From: Alphaproteobacteria bacterium
GTDB taxonomy: Bacteria; Pseudomonadota; Alphaproteobacteria; Micropepsales; Micropepsaceae
Direction: 5' to 3'
Length of the DNA stretch: 64,000 nucleotides
NCBI GenBank assembly: GCA_019247845.1
Contig: JAFBAL010000023.1
Location: forward strand, 1-64,000
Of the stretch, positions 11,760-20,855 are shown piece by piece. The notes under the pieces were generated by a model. The model was not told where the DNA came from. It made no database searches and was given only the letters and a program-made list of their open reading frames with translations. Every line of letters starts with the position of its first letter. Position 1 is the stretch's first letter. Position numbers and translations under genes: made by a program.

Positions 11760-12271
11760 ACCGCATCGTCATCTTCGGCGGCACGGGCGCGGGCAAGTCG
11801 ACGGTGGCGCGCGCGCTGGCCGCGAAGCTCGGCGTCGCGGTCAGCCATCTCGACGCTCTGTATTACGAGCCCGGCTGGAAAGCGCCTGCGGCCGACGCGT
11901 TCCGCGCACGCGTCGCCGGGGCGGTGGCGGGCGAGCGTTGGATCAGCGAGGGCAATTTCCTGGCCTTGACCGCGGACATCCGCCTGCCGCGCGCCGACAC
12001 CGTCCTGCTCATCGACCAGCCCAGGGGCGTGCGGCTGTGGCGCGCCCTGCGGCGCGGGCTCGCGGAGTATCGCGCGCGGCCCGATCTGGCGCCGGGCTGC
12101 CGCGATCACGTGAATTGGGAACTCGTCACCGACGTGCTCAAGTTCGACCGCGAATACCGTCCCATGATCGACGAGGCGATGGCGCAGTGGGCGCCCGCGA
12201 CGGCGCTGCGCACGCTTCGCGGCGACCGGGCGGTGGCGGCGTTCCTCGCCGCTATTCCGGATTGCAAATGA
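11756..12271 (+). CDS. P-loop AAA/adenylate kinase-like protein (FlaR topology-modulation type)
   Basis: 171-residue nucleotide-binding protein. The N-terminus [19 protein letters not shown] is a clean Walker A, followed by [12 protein letters not shown] and a basic stretch [15 protein letters not shown]. This arrangement matches the small adenylate-kinase-like family annotated as DNA topology modulation protein FlaR or AAA family ATPase. The substrate is unknown. It starts within the mutS stop codon, so it is co-translated with mutS. Its last 20 bases overlap the convergent gene at 12252. Confidence 0.75.
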   Translation: MNRIVIFGGTGAGKSTVARALAAKLGVAVSHLDALYYEPGWKAPAADAFRARVAGAVAGERWISEGNFLALTADIRLPRADTVLLIDQPRGVRLWRALRRGLAEYRARPDLAPGCRDHVNWELVTDVLKFDREYRPMIDEAMAQWAPATALRTLRGDRAVAAFLAAIPDCK

Positions 12272-12770
12272 TATTGGCGCCCTGCGCCGCGCGCTCGCAG
12301 TTCTCGCGGTTCTGGCGCTTGAGCGTCTCCATGTATGCGTCGCCGTCATAGACCGGCGTGTAGCTGGAGCCGCCCTCCTGGCTGCCGGAGTCGCCGCCGT
12401 CGTCGGCATAGCTCGGCTGCTGCTGCTCGATGCTGTCGACGAAATAGCTGTCGTAGGACTCGCCGCTGGCGAAGCGGCGGATCCACGTCCCGTACATCTT
12501 GCCGCCGCGCATCTCGCCCTTCTCGGCGATCACCCAGGCGCCGTGCAGGAACCAGGTGACGGTGCCGACGCCGTTGGCCTCGCCGTCGCCCCAACAGCTT
12601 TGTCCTTCCCAGGCCACCGCTTCGTCGCTCTGCGGATAGGGGTTGTAGATCCAGCAACCGGTGGAATCGTCCTTGTTCCAGTTCGGATCGCCGCTGTGGT
12701 CCATGGCCGCAGCCATGCGCGGCGACAATGCCAGACAGATTCCGAACGCGACGCCGAACAGCTTGTGCAT
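12252..12770 (-). CDS. Secreted protein with MORN-like repeats
   Basis: 172-residue protein. A GGGAGGG site precedes the ATG at 12770, and the product starts with a signal peptide (MHKLFGVAFGICLALSPRMAAA). The mature part has two short units resembling MORN repeats (AWEGQSCWGDGEANGVGTVTW and AEKGEMRGGKMYGTWIRRF), four or five cysteines and an acidic Gly/Ser-rich linker near residue 130. It is probably periplasmic; no enzyme motif is visible. The stop overlaps the end of the convergent kinase gene by 20 bases. Confidence 0.7.
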   Translation of the reverse strand: MHKLFGVAFGICLALSPRMAAAMDHSGDPNWNKDDSTGCWIYNPYPQSDEAVAWEGQSCWGDGEANGVGTVTWFLHGAWVIAEKGEMRGGKMYGTWIRRFASGESYDSYFVDSIEQQQPSYADDGGDSGSQEGGSSYTPVYDGDAYMETLKRQNRENCERAAQGANIICNPE

Positions 12771-12833
12771 CCGTCCCTCCCGAATGAACCCGGAGAATAT
12801 CCGAAAGCCGCGGCGCCTGCTATGCTCGCGGCC

Positions 12834-13301
12834 ATGGCCGCCGAACGCCCGCGCAAGTTCCTTGTCGTCGTCGACAAGACGCCCGAATGCGCGGTGGCGC
12901 TGCGCTTTGCCGCGCGCCGCGCCCAGCACACCCAGGGCCGCGTCAGCCTGCTCTGCATCGCCGAGCCCGAGGACTTCCAGCAATGGAAAGGCGTCGAGGA
13001 CATCATGCGCGAGGAGGCGCACAAGGCGGCCGAGAACCTGCTGCACAACGCCGCCAAGGACATCAACGAGCTCGCGGGCCTGGTCCCGGAGCTGGTCATC
13101 AGCCATGGGCGGCCGTCCGATTGCCTTCTGGCGCTGCTCAAGAGCGACCGCGACGTCTCGATCCTGGTGCTGGCGGCCAGCACGGCCAAGGAAGGCCCGG
13201 GCCCGCTGGTTTCGCTCTTTACGGCCCCCGGCGCGCCGGCCATCCCGGTGACCATCGTCCCCGGCGGCTTGAGCGAAGAGGAGATCGACGCGCTCGCTTG
13301 A
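12834..13301 (+). CDS. Universal stress protein family protein
   Basis: 155-residue single UspA-fold protein. It shows the beginning KFLVVVDKTPECAVALRFAARRA, a central helix-rich part, and ISHGRPSDCLLALLKSDRDVSILVLAAST, typical of the nucleotide-binding alpha/beta fold. A G-x2-G-x9-G(S/T) ATP loop is only partly recognisable, so ATP binding is uncertain. Two in-frame ATGs (12822 and 12834) are possible and neither has a good ribosome-binding site; the shorter is given. It is divergent from the MORN-like gene and is followed by an intergenic region with a candidate small RNA. Confidence 0.85.
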   Translation: MAAERPRKFLVVVDKTPECAVALRFAARRAQHTQGRVSLLCIAEPEDFQQWKGVEDIMREEAHKAAENLLHNAAKDINELAGLVPELVISHGRPSDCLLALLKSDRDVSILVLAASTAKEGPGPLVSLFTAPGAPAIPVTIVPGGLSEEEIDALA

Positions 13302-13395
13302 AGCAGGCCATGACGTGGGCGCCGGGAGCTGTGCATAACGGGACGGTGCCGCGCCTTTTCCCTTTTCCCCTGTGCCGCGCCGGCATACTACTTAA

Positions 13396-13467
13396 GAGGG
13401 ATCACGCATCCCGGACTAACCCCACCTCCCCTGGCGCCGCGCGGGATTCCTCGCGCGGCGCTTTTTT
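13396..13467 (+). ncRNA. Candidate small RNA with anti-Shine-Dalgarno loop and Rho-independent terminator
   Basis: The gap between the stress protein (ends 13301) and the next gene (starts 13497) contains a compact RNA-like unit. It has a perfect 5-bp hairpin GGGAT-CACGC-ATCCC at 13398-13412, then an unpaired ACCCCACCTCCCC stretch at 13419-13431 complementary to ribosome-binding sites. A perfect 10-bp terminator hairpin with six T residues closes it. A CATACT -10-like box at 13384-13389 would put the start near 13396; no convincing -35 is seen. C-rich anti-Shine-Dalgarno small RNAs of this shape are common in Alphaproteobacteria. The transcript itself is inferred. Confidence 0.5.
13434..13467 (+). 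terminator. Rho-independent terminator
   Basis: GCGCCGCGCG (13434-13443) pairs perfectly with CGCGCGGCGC (13452-13461) around the 8-base loop GGATTCCT and is followed by TTTTTT (13462-13467). It would end the candidate small RNA or, less directly, the stress-protein transcript 130 bases upstream. It is the clearest terminator I see in the window. Confidence 0.9.
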
Positions 13468-13496
13468 GCCCGGCGCCCGGCGCCTATAAGGGCGCC

Positions 13497-14504
13497 ATGT
13501 GGGATTTCAGCTTTTCGAAAGCCGTCGCCATGGTGGCGCGCACCGCGCCTTTCGTGGTGCTGCGCCTTCTCGTCTATTTCGGCATCGGGCTGGCCACGAT
13601 CGCGACGGTCGGGATGGGCGCGCTCCTCGGCTACGGCTTCGGCCATCTGGGCTCGGACCCGGACTCGTCCGGCATGGGCGCGTTCTGGGGCGGGGCAGCC
13701 GGTTTGGGGCTGACCAGCGCCGCGCTCTATTTCGCCCGCGAATACATCCTCTATCTCGTCAAGGCCGCGCATATCGCGGTGCTGGTCGAGATCTACGACG
13801 GCCGCGACGTTCCGGCCGGCATGAGCCAGGTCTCGTTCGGCGCGGCGTTCGTGAAGACGCATTTCGCCCAGTCCTCGATCCTGTTCGGCGTCGACCAGCT
13901 CATCAAGGGCGTGCTGGCGGCGTTCTTCCGCACCATCAATTTCTTCACCGCCTTCCTGCCGGTGCCCGCGCTGCAGCAGCTCATCCGCATCGCCGAAGCC
14001 TTCGTGCGCATGTCGCTCACCTATGTGGACGAGATCATCCTGGCGCAGCTCATCCGCACGCGCACGGCCAACCCGTGGGAGACGGCGAAGGACGGCCTCG
14101 TCCTCTATGCGCAGAACTACAAGCGGTTCCTCAAGAACGCGGCGTGGCTGTCGGTGTTCCTGTGGCTGTCGGCGCTCTCGATTTTCGCGGTATTGATGAT
14201 CCCCGTCGCCGGAGCGGTCGCGGCGATGAACGGCAGCTTCGCTTGGGCCCTGGGCGTGGCCTTCGTCTTCGCGCTCGCGCTGAAGGCGGCGGTGCTGGAG
14301 CCCATCGCCATCGCCTCGCTGATGCAGGTCTATTTCAGGACCATCGAGGGCCAGACGCCCAATGCCGAATGGGACGCGCGGCTGACCTCCGCGTCCGAGA
14401 AGTTCCGCGATCTGGGCGCCAAGGCCGCCGGCTGGGTGCCGGGCCCGAAATTGCCCGATCCCAAGCTTTCAGGACCGAAACTGCCGGAGCCCAGCGCATC
14501 ATGA
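13497..14504 (+). CDS. Polytopic membrane protein of unknown function
   Basis: 335 residues with about six predicted membrane segments: two near the N-terminus (FVVLRLLVYFGIGLATIATVG, GFGHLG...GAAGLGLTSAALYF), central amphipathic helices, and two in the C-terminal half (LSVFLWLSALSIFAVLMIPV; FAWALGVAFVFALALKAAVL). The tail carries a short proline/lysine repeat (PGPKLPDPKLSGPKLPEP). No known family is recognised. It overlaps the start of the HIG1 gene (ATGA), and the following leuC start also overlaps, so the three form a translationally linked set. Confidence 0.75.
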   Translation: MWDFSFSKAVAMVARTAPFVVLRLLVYFGIGLATIATVGMGALLGYGFGHLGSDPDSSGMGAFWGGAAGLGLTSAALYFAREYILYLVKAAHIAVLVEIYDGRDVPAGMSQVSFGAAFVKTHFAQSSILFGVDQLIKGVLAAFFRTINFFTAFLPVPALQQLIRIAEAFVRMSLTYVDEIILAQLIRTRTANPWETAKDGLVLYAQNYKRFLKNAAWLSVFLWLSALSIFAVLMIPVAGAVAAMNGSFAWALGVAFVFALALKAAVLEPIAIASLMQVYFRTIEGQTPNAEWDARLTSASEKFRDLGAKAAGWVPGPKLPDPKLSGPKLPEPSAS

Positions 14505-14695
14505 TAGGTAGCATTCTTCTCGTCGTGTCGCTTCTCGTCGTCGCGGGCGTGCTCGTCGCCGGCATCGCGGTGATGGCCATCGGCGGCGAGACCGGAAAGA
14601 AGTGGTCGAACGTGCTGATGCGCTACCGCATCCTGGCGCAGGCCGTGGCGGTCGCCATCCTGATGATCGTGCTCTACGCCTCCAGCCGGCATTGA
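14501..14695 (+). CDS. HIG1 domain-containing twin-transmembrane protein
   Basis: 64-residue protein: one membrane helix ([21 protein letters not shown]), the short loop [20 protein letters not shown], then a second helix. The KWSN-LMRYR loop and size match the bacterial HIG1/RCF-like proteins that associate with cytochrome oxidase in the inner membrane. The ATG overlaps the previous stop, and its own stop TGA shares an A with the ATG of leuC (TGATG). Confidence 0.85.
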   Translation: MIGSILLVVSLLVVAGVLVAGIAVMAIGGETGKKWSNVLMRYRILAQAVAVAILMIVLYASSRH

Positions 14696-16080
14696 TGGGG
14701 CGCACGCTTCACGACAAGATCTGGGACGCGCATCTGGTTCGGCGCAGCCCCGGCGAGCCCGATCTCGTCTATGTCGATCGCCATCTCGTGCACGAAGTGA
14801 CGAGCCCGCAGGCCTTTGCGGGTCTGCGCGAGGCGGGCCGCAAAGTGCGCCGCCCCGATCTCGCGCTGGCCGTCGCCGATCACAACGTGCCGACTTCGGA
14901 TCGTGGCTCCGGCATCGCCGACGCGCTGTCGCGCGAGCAGGTTGCCGCGCTCGAACGCAATGCGCGCGACTTCGGCATCGAATACCTGCCCATGGACGAC
15001 ATCCGCCAGGGCATCGTCCACGTCGTGGGGCCGGAGCAGGGCTGGACCCTGCCGGGCGCCGTCGTCGTCTGCGGCGACAGCCATACCTCCACCCATGGCG
15101 CGTTCGGCACTCTCGCCTTCGGCATCGGCACCAGCGAGGTCGAGCACGTGCTGGCGACGCAGACCTTGCGCCGCGTGCGCGCGAAGAACATGCGCATCCG
15201 TGTCGATGGACGGCTGGCGCGCCTGGTGTCGGCAAAGGATCTGGCGCTTTGGGTCATCGCAAGGATCGGAACCGCGGGCGCGACCGGCCATGCGGTCGAA
15301 TATGCCGGCGAGGCGATCGCCGCGCTCTCGATGGAGGGGCGCATGAGCTTGTGCAACATGGCGATCGAGGCCGGCGCGCGCACGGCGCTGGTCGCCCCGG
15401 ACGAGGCGGCCTTCGCTTATATTGCCGGCCGCCCGCGTGCGCCCAAGGGCGCGCTGTTCGAGAACGCGCTGCTCTATTGGCGCACGCTCAAGTCCGACGA
15501 CGATGCGGCGTTCGACCGCGAGCTCGCGCTCGACGCGGGCCAGGTCGCGCCGATGGTGAGCTGGGGCACCTCGCCCGAACAGGCGCTGCCGGTCACGGAC
15601 CGCGTGCCCGAGCCGCAAAGCGAGGCCGATGCGCGCGCGCTGGCCTATATGGAGCTGCAACCCGGCATGGCGCTGAGCGATATCCGCATCGACCGCGTCT
15701 TCATCGGTTCCTGCACCAACGGCCGCATCGAGGATCTGCGCGCCGCGGCGGAAATCGTGAAGGGACGCAAGGTGGCGCCGGGTGTCGGTGCGCTGGTGGT
15801 GCCCGGGTCCGGCCTGGTGCGGGCGCAGGCCGAGGACGAAGGCCTGGACGAGGTCTTCCTCGCCGCCGGTTTCGAATGGCGCGAGGCCGGCTGCTCGATG
15901 TGCTTGGGGCTGAACGCCGACCGCCTGGCGCCGGGCGAACGCTGCGCCGCCACCTCCAACCGCAACTTCGAAGGCCGCCAGGGCCGCGGCGGCCGCACCC
16001 ATCTGCTGTCGCCGGCCATGGCCGCGGCCGCGGCGGTGGCGGGGCGGATTGTGGATGTGCGTGAATTATCAACGGATTAG
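14695..16080 (+). CDS. leuC: 3-isopropylmalate dehydratase large subunit
   Basis: Aconitase-family large subunit (461 residues) that with LeuD isomerises 2- to 3-isopropylmalate in leucine synthesis. The 4Fe-4S ligands are visible as [12 protein letters not shown] and GCSMCLGLN. Other conserved parts include [23 protein letters not shown] and [26 protein letters not shown]. The start at 14695 ([13 protein letters not shown]) is the family N-terminus and is coupled to the HIG1 stop. leuD, a usual direct partner, is not downstream; a toxin-antitoxin pair is there instead. Confidence 0.96.
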   Translation: MGRTLHDKIWDAHLVRRSPGEPDLVYVDRHLVHEVTSPQAFAGLREAGRKVRRPDLALAVADHNVPTSDRGSGIADALSREQVAALERNARDFGIEYLPMDDIRQGIVHVVGPEQGWTLPGAVVVCGDSHTSTHGAFGTLAFGIGTSEVEHVLATQTLRRVRAKNMRIRVDGRLARLVSAKDLALWVIARIGTAGATGHAVEYAGEAIAALSMEGRMSLCNMAIEAGARTALVAPDEAAFAYIAGRPRAPKGALFENALLYWRTLKSDDDAAFDRELALDAGQVAPMVSWGTSPEQALPVTDRVPEPQSEADARALAYMELQPGMALSDIRIDRVFIGSCTNGRIEDLRAAAEIVKGRKVAPGVGALVVPGSGLVRAQAEDEGLDEVFLAAGFEWREAGCSMCLGLNADRLAPGERCAATSNRNFEGRQGRGGRTHLLSPAMAAAAAVAGRIVDVRELSTD

Positions 16081-16086
16081 GCCAAT

Positions 16087-16104
16087 TCTACCAATCATGG
16101 TAGA
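16087..16104. promoter_or_regulatory. Palindromic operator of the vapBC operon
   Basis: Perfect inverted repeat TCTACC-AATCAT-GGTAGA. A further GGTAGA half-site at 16119-16124 sits against the vapB start codon. This is the kind of site VapB-VapC complexes bind to repress their own operon. It begins 6 bases after the leuC stop. Confidence 0.65.
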
Positions 16105-16125
16105 TTTCTGCCCAGGAAGGTAGAC

Positions 16126-16425
16126 ATGGGCCTGAACATCAAGAAAGCCTCGACCGAGGCCGCCATCCGCAAGCTCGCGGCGCATACCGGCGAAAGCCTC
16201 ACGGACGCGGTGGAAAACGCCGTCGGCGAGAAGCTCGCGCGCATGGAAGAAGAGGCTCGGCGCAAAGCGCCGGCCAAGACGGTCGAAGAACTGCTGGCCG
16301 CGATCAAGCCGCTTCAGGAGGAATCGGCGGCATATCGCAAGGCGCGCGGCGACAACCGCAGCTTCGAGCAATTCATGAAGGACTTCGACGACGAGTTCTA
16401 CGATGAAGCCGGCGCCCCCAAGTGA
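16126..16425 (+). CDS. vapB: Type II antitoxin, VapB family
   Basis: 99-residue protein with a ribbon-helix-helix-like N-terminus (MGLNIKKASTEAAIRKLAAHTGE), the form seen in VapB antitoxins that bind DNA as dimers. A charged C-terminal tail would neutralise the toxin. A GGAAGG ribosome-binding site precedes the ATG, and the palindrome at 16087-16104 is a likely autoregulatory operator. The stop overlaps the GTG of vapC (GTGA), the usual antitoxin-first, coupled arrangement. Confidence 0.9.
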   Translation: MGLNIKKASTEAAIRKLAAHTGESLTDAVENAVGEKLARMEEEARRKAPAKTVEELLAAIKPLQEESAAYRKARGDNRSFEQFMKDFDDEFYDEAGAPK

Positions 16426-16811
16426 TCGTCGTGGACACCTCGGCGATCATGGCGATCGACCTGCAGGAGCCGGAAGCCGCATCGCTCATAGCCCGATTGC
16501 ACGCGCACGACGACACCCGGCTTATTCCCGCCGCGGCCGTCCTCGAGGCGACGATGGTTCTGTCCCGCACGCATGACGATCCGAAGGCTGCGCTTGACGG
16601 ATACATCGCCAAGATGGGGCTTTCGGTTACGCCCATCGACGGCGCCATCGTCGCTGCGGCTCAGGAGGCGTTCCGCAGATTCGGCAAGGGTCGCCATCCG
16701 GCCCGCTTGAACCTGTGCGATTGCTTTTCCTACGCGACGGCGAAAGTGCTCGATGCGCCGTTGCTGTTCGTGGGCAAGGACTTCCCGCAGACCGATATAC
16801 GCTCTGCTTAA
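16422..16811 (+). CDS. vapC: VapC family PIN-domain ribonuclease toxin
   Basis: 129-residue PIN-domain endoribonuclease. The acidic Mg-binding residues are all in place: D5 (IVVDTSAIM), E42 (AVLEATMVL), D100 (NLCDCFSYA) and D120 near the end ([10 protein letters not shown]), so the toxin looks active. Such toxins cut specific tRNA or rRNA when the antitoxin is lost. The GTG start overlaps the vapB stop. The TAA stop shares 4 bases with the end of the convergent priA. Confidence 0.93.
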   Translation: MIVVDTSAIMAIDLQEPEAASLIARLHAHDDTRLIPAAAVLEATMVLSRTHDDPKAALDGYIAKMGLSVTPIDGAIVAAAQEAFRRFGKGRHPARLNLCDCFSYATAKVLDAPLLFVGKDFPQTDIRSA

Positions 16812-19021
16812 GCAAAGCTCATCGGATCGACGTCGACGGTGAGGCGCACGGCATTCGCCACCTTCACCTGCCTCAGCCACGCGCGCAGGTAGGCCTGGAT
16901 GTCGACGCCGCGCTCGGCCTGGACCAGCAGGCGCTCGCGCGTCTGGCCGCGCAGCAGCGAATAGAAGGCGGGCGTCGGGCCCCAGACCTTGACGCCGCGC
17001 GCTTGCGGCGCGGCCTTGGCGAGCAGGCGGCCGGCTTCGCGCGCCGCCTCGCCGTCATGGCTCGAGACGATGATCGCGGCCAGCCGTCCGAACGGCGGCG
17101 ACTGGCTGCGCTCGCGATACTGCCGTTCCTGCGCATAGAACGCGTCGCGGTCGCCGCGCGCCAAGGCCTGCATCACCGCGTCGTTCGGGTTGCGCGTCTG
17201 GATCAGCACCAGGCCGGGCTTGTCGGCGCGGCCGGCGCGGCCGGCGACCTGGTGCAGAAGCTGGAAGGTGCGCTCGCGCGCGCGCAGGTCGCCGTCCGAG
17301 CCGCCGAGATCGGCGTCGATCACGCCGACCAGGGTGAGCTGCGGGAAGTGATGGCCCTTGGCCACGATCTGCGTGCCGACGAGCACGTCGATCTCGCGCT
17401 TGATCATGGAGCGGATCGCGGCCTGGGTTTCGCCCGGCCCCTGCAGCATGTCGCTGGAGGCGATCGCCATGCGCGCCTCGGGAAAGACGCGCGCGAACTC
17501 TTCCGCCACGCGCTCGACGCCGGGGCCGCAGGCGATGAAGCTCGACGGCGTGTCGCATTGCGGGCAGGCGGGCGGCGTCTCGGTGCCGTGGCCGCAATGG
17601 TGGCAGACGAGACGGCGGCGATAGCGGTGCTCGACCAGCCAGGCCGCGCAGTTGGGACACGTCATCTTGTGCCCGCAGGTCTCGCACAAGGTGAGCGGAG
17701 CATAGCCGCGCCGGTTCAGGAACAGCATCGCCTGCTCGCCGGCGGCGAGACTCGCGGTAAGCGCCTGGCGCAGCGGCGGAGACAGGAAGGTGCCGGTCTC
17801 GCCGCGATCCTCGAGCAGATTGACCAGGCGGACCTCGGGCAAGGTCGCGCTGCCGTGGCGGCGCGGCAGCTTCAGATGCGCATAACGTCCGGCGCCTGCG
17901 TTGACGAAGGTCTCCAGCGACGGCGTCGCGCTGGCCAGCACCACGGGACACTTGGCGATGCGCGCGCGCACCACCGCCATGTCGCGGGCGTGATATATCG
18001 CGCCGTCCTCCTGCTTGTAGGCCTGCTCGTGCTCCTCGTCGACGACGATGAGGCCGAGCTCCTGGAAGGGCAGGAACAGCGCCGAGCGCGCGCCGACGAT
18101 GACGCGCGCCTCGCCGTTCATCGCGGCGCGATAGGTGCGGCGGCGCTCGCGCTGCGACAGGTCGGAATGCCACTCGGCGGGGCGCGTGCCGAAGCGTTGC
18201 GCGAAGCGCTCCAGGAACTGCACCGTCAGCGCGATCTCGGGCAGCAGGATCAGGACCTGCTTGTCCTGCTTCAGCGTCTCGGCGACGGCTTCGAAATAGG
18301 TCTCGGTCTTGCCCGAGCCCGTCACGCCGTCGAGAAGCGCGACCGAGAAGCGCCTCGCGGCGACGGCCGCTTTGAGCGAACGGCTGGCCGCTTCCTGCTC
18401 CAGGCTGAGCGCGGTGCGCGCGTGATCGGGATCGGGCGCGATGAAGGGCGCGAATTCGGGGAGCGCGGTCGGGACGAGCGCGCCGACCTCGATCAATCCG
18501 CGCACCACCGCGGGCGTGACGTTGGCGTCCTCGGCAAGGGCAGAGACGCTGCGCGCCAGACCATCATTTGCTATCTCCAGCACGCGCGCGCGCGCCGGCG
18601 TGATCTTCTTCGGCCGCGCCTCGCCCAGCACGTAAGCGGTGCGCAGCTGGGGCGGCTCGAAAGCCTGGCGCGAGCGCAGCGCCATCGCCAGCACCAGCCC
18701 CGGCGGAGTGAGCGTGTAATCGGCGACCCAGTCGATGAAGTCGCACAGGTCGCCCGGCAGCCGCGGATGACCCTCGAGCGGGATCGCGTGCTTGAGACGG
18801 TTGTCGCCGACGGTGCCTTCGGCCGCGCCCCACACCGCGCCCAAGGTCTCGCGCGGCCCCAAGGGCGCCACGACCAGAAGCCCGCGCGCAACCTCCACGT
18901 CCTTGGGGAGTTTGTAATCGTAGGGCCCCGGCAACGGGTACGGCAAAAGCACACCCGCGCGCGGATTGGGCCCAAAGGTCAACTCGGGCCTCGAAGCGGG
19001 CTTCAAGGCGGCGTCTTTCAT
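16808..19021 (-). CDS. priA: Primosomal protein N' (replication restart helicase PriA)
   Basis: 737-residue superfamily 2 helicase that reloads the replisome at stalled forks. Visible are an N-terminal 3'-end-binding domain ([13 protein letters not shown]), Walker [10 protein letters not shown], the DEEH box ([11 protein letters not shown]), the helicase motif ASATPSLE, and the zinc-binding region [13 protein letters not shown]...CHHCGHG...CPQC with eight cysteines. C-terminal motif [13 protein letters not shown] is present. Length is normal. It is divergent from the transaldolase gene by 36 bases and converges on vapC with a 4-bp overlap. Confidence 0.97.
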   Translation of the reverse strand: MKDAALKPASRPELTFGPNPRAGVLLPYPLPGPYDYKLPKDVEVARGLLVVAPLGPRETLGAVWGAAEGTVGDNRLKHAIPLEGHPRLPGDLCDFIDWVADYTLTPPGLVLAMALRSRQAFEPPQLRTAYVLGEARPKKITPARARVLEIANDGLARSVSALAEDANVTPAVVRGLIEVGALVPTALPEFAPFIAPDPDHARTALSLEQEAASRSLKAAVAARRFSVALLDGVTGSGKTETYFEAVAETLKQDKQVLILLPEIALTVQFLERFAQRFGTRPAEWHSDLSQRERRRTYRAAMNGEARVIVGARSALFLPFQELGLIVVDEEHEQAYKQEDGAIYHARDMAVVRARIAKCPVVLASATPSLETFVNAGAGRYAHLKLPRRHGSATLPEVRLVNLLEDRGETGTFLSPPLRQALTASLAAGEQAMLFLNRRGYAPLTLCETCGHKMTCPNCAAWLVEHRYRRRLVCHHCGHGTETPPACPQCDTPSSFIACGPGVERVAEEFARVFPEARMAIASSDMLQGPGETQAAIRSMIKREIDVLVGTQIVAKGHHFPQLTLVGVIDADLGGSDGDLRARERTFQLLHQVAGRAGRADKPGLVLIQTRNPNDAVMQALARGDRDAFYAQERQYRERSQSPPFGRLAAIIVSSHDGEAAREAGRLLAKAAPQARGVKVWGPTPAFYSLLRGQTRERLLVQAERGVDIQAYLRAWLRQVKVANAVRLTVDVDPMSFA

Positions 19022-19057
19022 GGGCTACACTGTGAACGGCGATTCTGTGCGGTCAAC

Positions 19058-19720
19058 ATGAAGTTATTTTTGGACAGCGCCGACGCAAAGGAAATCCGCG
19101 AATACGCGGATTGCGGCCTTGTCGACGGCGTGACGACGAATCCATCGCTCGCCGCGAAAACGGGGCGCGACTACGTCGAGTTGCTGGAAGAGATCGCAGG
19201 CTTCCTGCCCGCGGGCTCGGTCAGCGCCGAGGTGCTGGCCACCGACTTCGACGGCATGATGACCCAGGGCCGCCGCTTCGGGAAGATCGGCAAGAACATC
19301 GCGGTCAAGGTGCCGCTGACGATGGACGGGCTCAAGGCCTGCCGCAAGCTGCGCGACGAGGGCCTCGACGTCAACGTCACGCTGTGCTTCTCGGCCGTCC
19401 AGGCGATGATGGCGGCGAAGGCGGGCGCGACCTTCATCTCGCCCTTCATCGGCCGCGTCGACGACATCGGCGAGGACGGCATGGGCCTGGTGCGCGACAT
19501 CCGCGCGATCTACGACAATTACGGCTTCACCACGCAGATACTGGCCGCCTCGATCCGCAGCGTCAGCCATGTGCGCGAATCCGCGCTGGCCGGCGCCGAC
19601 GTGGCGACGCTTCCCGTCTCGATCTTCAAATCGCTTCTCAATCATCCATTGACTGACAAGGGGCTCGCCGCCTTCCTGGCCGATGCCAAGAAAGCCGGCG
19701 TGGAAATCAGGGGCACATGA
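19058..19720 (+). CDS. Transaldolase (TalC/Fsa-like)
   Basis: 220-residue class I aldolase of the small transaldolase/fructose-6-phosphate aldolase family, cytosolic, in the pentose phosphate pathway. The Schiff-base lysine lies in NIAVKVPLT (about residue 89). Other family marks are [35 protein letters not shown] and [12 protein letters not shown]. Distinguishing transaldolase from fructose-6-phosphate aldolase needs active-site comparison. The stop overlaps the next ATG. Confidence 0.93.
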   Translation: MKLFLDSADAKEIREYADCGLVDGVTTNPSLAAKTGRDYVELLEEIAGFLPAGSVSAEVLATDFDGMMTQGRRFGKIGKNIAVKVPLTMDGLKACRKLRDEGLDVNVTLCFSAVQAMMAAKAGATFISPFIGRVDDIGEDGMGLVRDIRAIYDNYGFTTQILAASIRSVSHVRESALAGADVATLPVSIFKSLLNHPLTDKGLAAFLADAKKAGVEIRGT

Positions 19721-19971
19721 ACGAACGCGCAGAGAACCTGGCGCCCGAGGCCGACGAGGCGGTTCGGGCCTATATCCGCATGAATCGCTCAAGGCTGGCT
19801 CAGGACGGCTCGTTCCTCGCCATGCTCGTGCCGGAGCGTTTCGGCGGCGAGGTGCACGATCTTCAGCGCCATGTCATCGAGCGTCTGCGCGCCGAGAACA
19901 CGGCGCTGCGTTCCAAGCTCGACGCGGTCGAGCGTGCGGTCAAGGCATGGGGCAATCCGCCGACTCCCTGA
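19717..19971 (+). CDS. DUF484-like N-terminal stub
   Basis: 84-residue protein. The order '[19 protein letters not shown]...[23 protein letters not shown]' follows the N-terminal part of DUF484 proteins, which often sit next to xerC. Those proteins are usually over 200 residues and continue into a GAF-like domain; here the protein stops after the coiled coil. Its ATG overlaps the transaldolase stop, and its last 25 bases overlap the start of xerC, so it is embedded in a coupled operon. It may be a trimmed but still functional form or a decaying gene. Confidence 0.6.
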   Translation: MNERAENLAPEADEAVRAYIRMNRSRLAQDGSFLAMLVPERFGGEVHDLQRHVIERLRAENTALRSKLDAVERAVKAWGNPPTP

Positions 19972-20849
19972 AGGACGCCTGGCTCGGTTCGCTCAAGCAC
20001 GAGCGGCGGGTCAGCGCGCATACCTTGCGCGCCTATGGCGACGACCTTGCGCGGTTCCTCGCGTTCCTGGACGAGCATCTGGGCGCCGGGGTCGATGCGC
20101 GCGCGCTCGCCAGGCTGAGCGCGGCCGACATCCGTGCCTTCATCACCCGGCGGCGCAACGAGGGCCTGGGCCCGCGCGGCGTGCAGCGCGCTCTGGCCGC
20201 GGTGCGCGGCTTCTTCCGCTATCTGGCGCGCGAGGGGATCGCGGACAACGCGGCGCCGCGCGCGGTGAAGAGTCCGCGCATCGCGCGCTCGCTGCCGCGG
20301 CCGCTGGCCGAGGTAGATGCGGCGCGCGTGATCGAAGAGGCCGGCACGCACGACGTCGAATGGCTCGCGGCGCGCGACACGGCGCTGCTGACCTTGTTGT
20401 ACGGCGCGGGCCTGCGCATCTCGGAAGCCCTGGCTTTGAAACGCAAGGACCTGCCGCTCGGCGCATCGCTGTCGGTCGTGGGCAAGGGCAAGAAGACGCG
20501 CGTGGTGCCGTTGCTGCCGGTGGTGCGCGAGGCGGTCGGCGACTATGCGGCCAAGCTTCCCTTCGTGGCCGAGCCGCTGTTCCTGTCGCGCCGCGGCAAG
20601 CCGATGAGCGCGCGCGAGGCGCAGGCGTTGATGCAACGGCTCAGGTCGCGGCTGGGCCTGTCCGAGCGCGCCACGCCGCACGCGCTGCGCCACTCCTTCG
20701 CGACGCATGTGCTGGCGGGCGGCGGCGACCTGCGCAGCGTGCAGGAGCTGTTGGGCCACGCCTCGCTCTCGACGACGCAGGTCTATACCGAGATCGACAC
20801 CGGAAGGCTGATGGAGGTCTATGCCAAGGCGCATCCGCGCGGCGGCTAG
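19947..20849 (+). CDS. xerC: Tyrosine recombinase XerC
   Basis: 300-residue site-specific recombinase that with XerD resolves chromosome dimers at dif. The catalytic set is complete: R157 (GAGLRISEAL), a lysine near 180 (GKGKKTR), H245 and R248 (HALRHSFATH), H271 (LGHASLSTTQ) and nucleophile Y280 (VYTEID). The N-terminal SAM-like core-binding domain spans residues 10-100. The ATG at 19947 lies inside the upstream stub gene. Length and context (next to a DUF484-like gene) argue for the housekeeping enzyme rather than a phage integrase. Confidence 0.92.
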   Translation: MGQSADSLKDAWLGSLKHERRVSAHTLRAYGDDLARFLAFLDEHLGAGVDARALARLSAADIRAFITRRRNEGLGPRGVQRALAAVRGFFRYLAREGIADNAAPRAVKSPRIARSLPRPLAEVDAARVIEEAGTHDVEWLAARDTALLTLLYGAGLRISEALALKRKDLPLGASLSVVGKGKKTRVVPLLPVVREAVGDYAAKLPFVAEPLFLSRRGKPMSAREAQALMQRLRSRLGLSERATPHALRHSFATHVLAGGGDLRSVQELLGHASLSTTQVYTEIDTGRLMEVYAKAHPRGG

Positions 20850-20855
20850 CCAAGG

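Noticed and set aside
19947-20849. xerC as the integrase of a mobile island
   Set aside because: Size, catalytic layout and position next to a DUF484-like gene fit the housekeeping XerC. No attachment repeats or cargo genes surround it.
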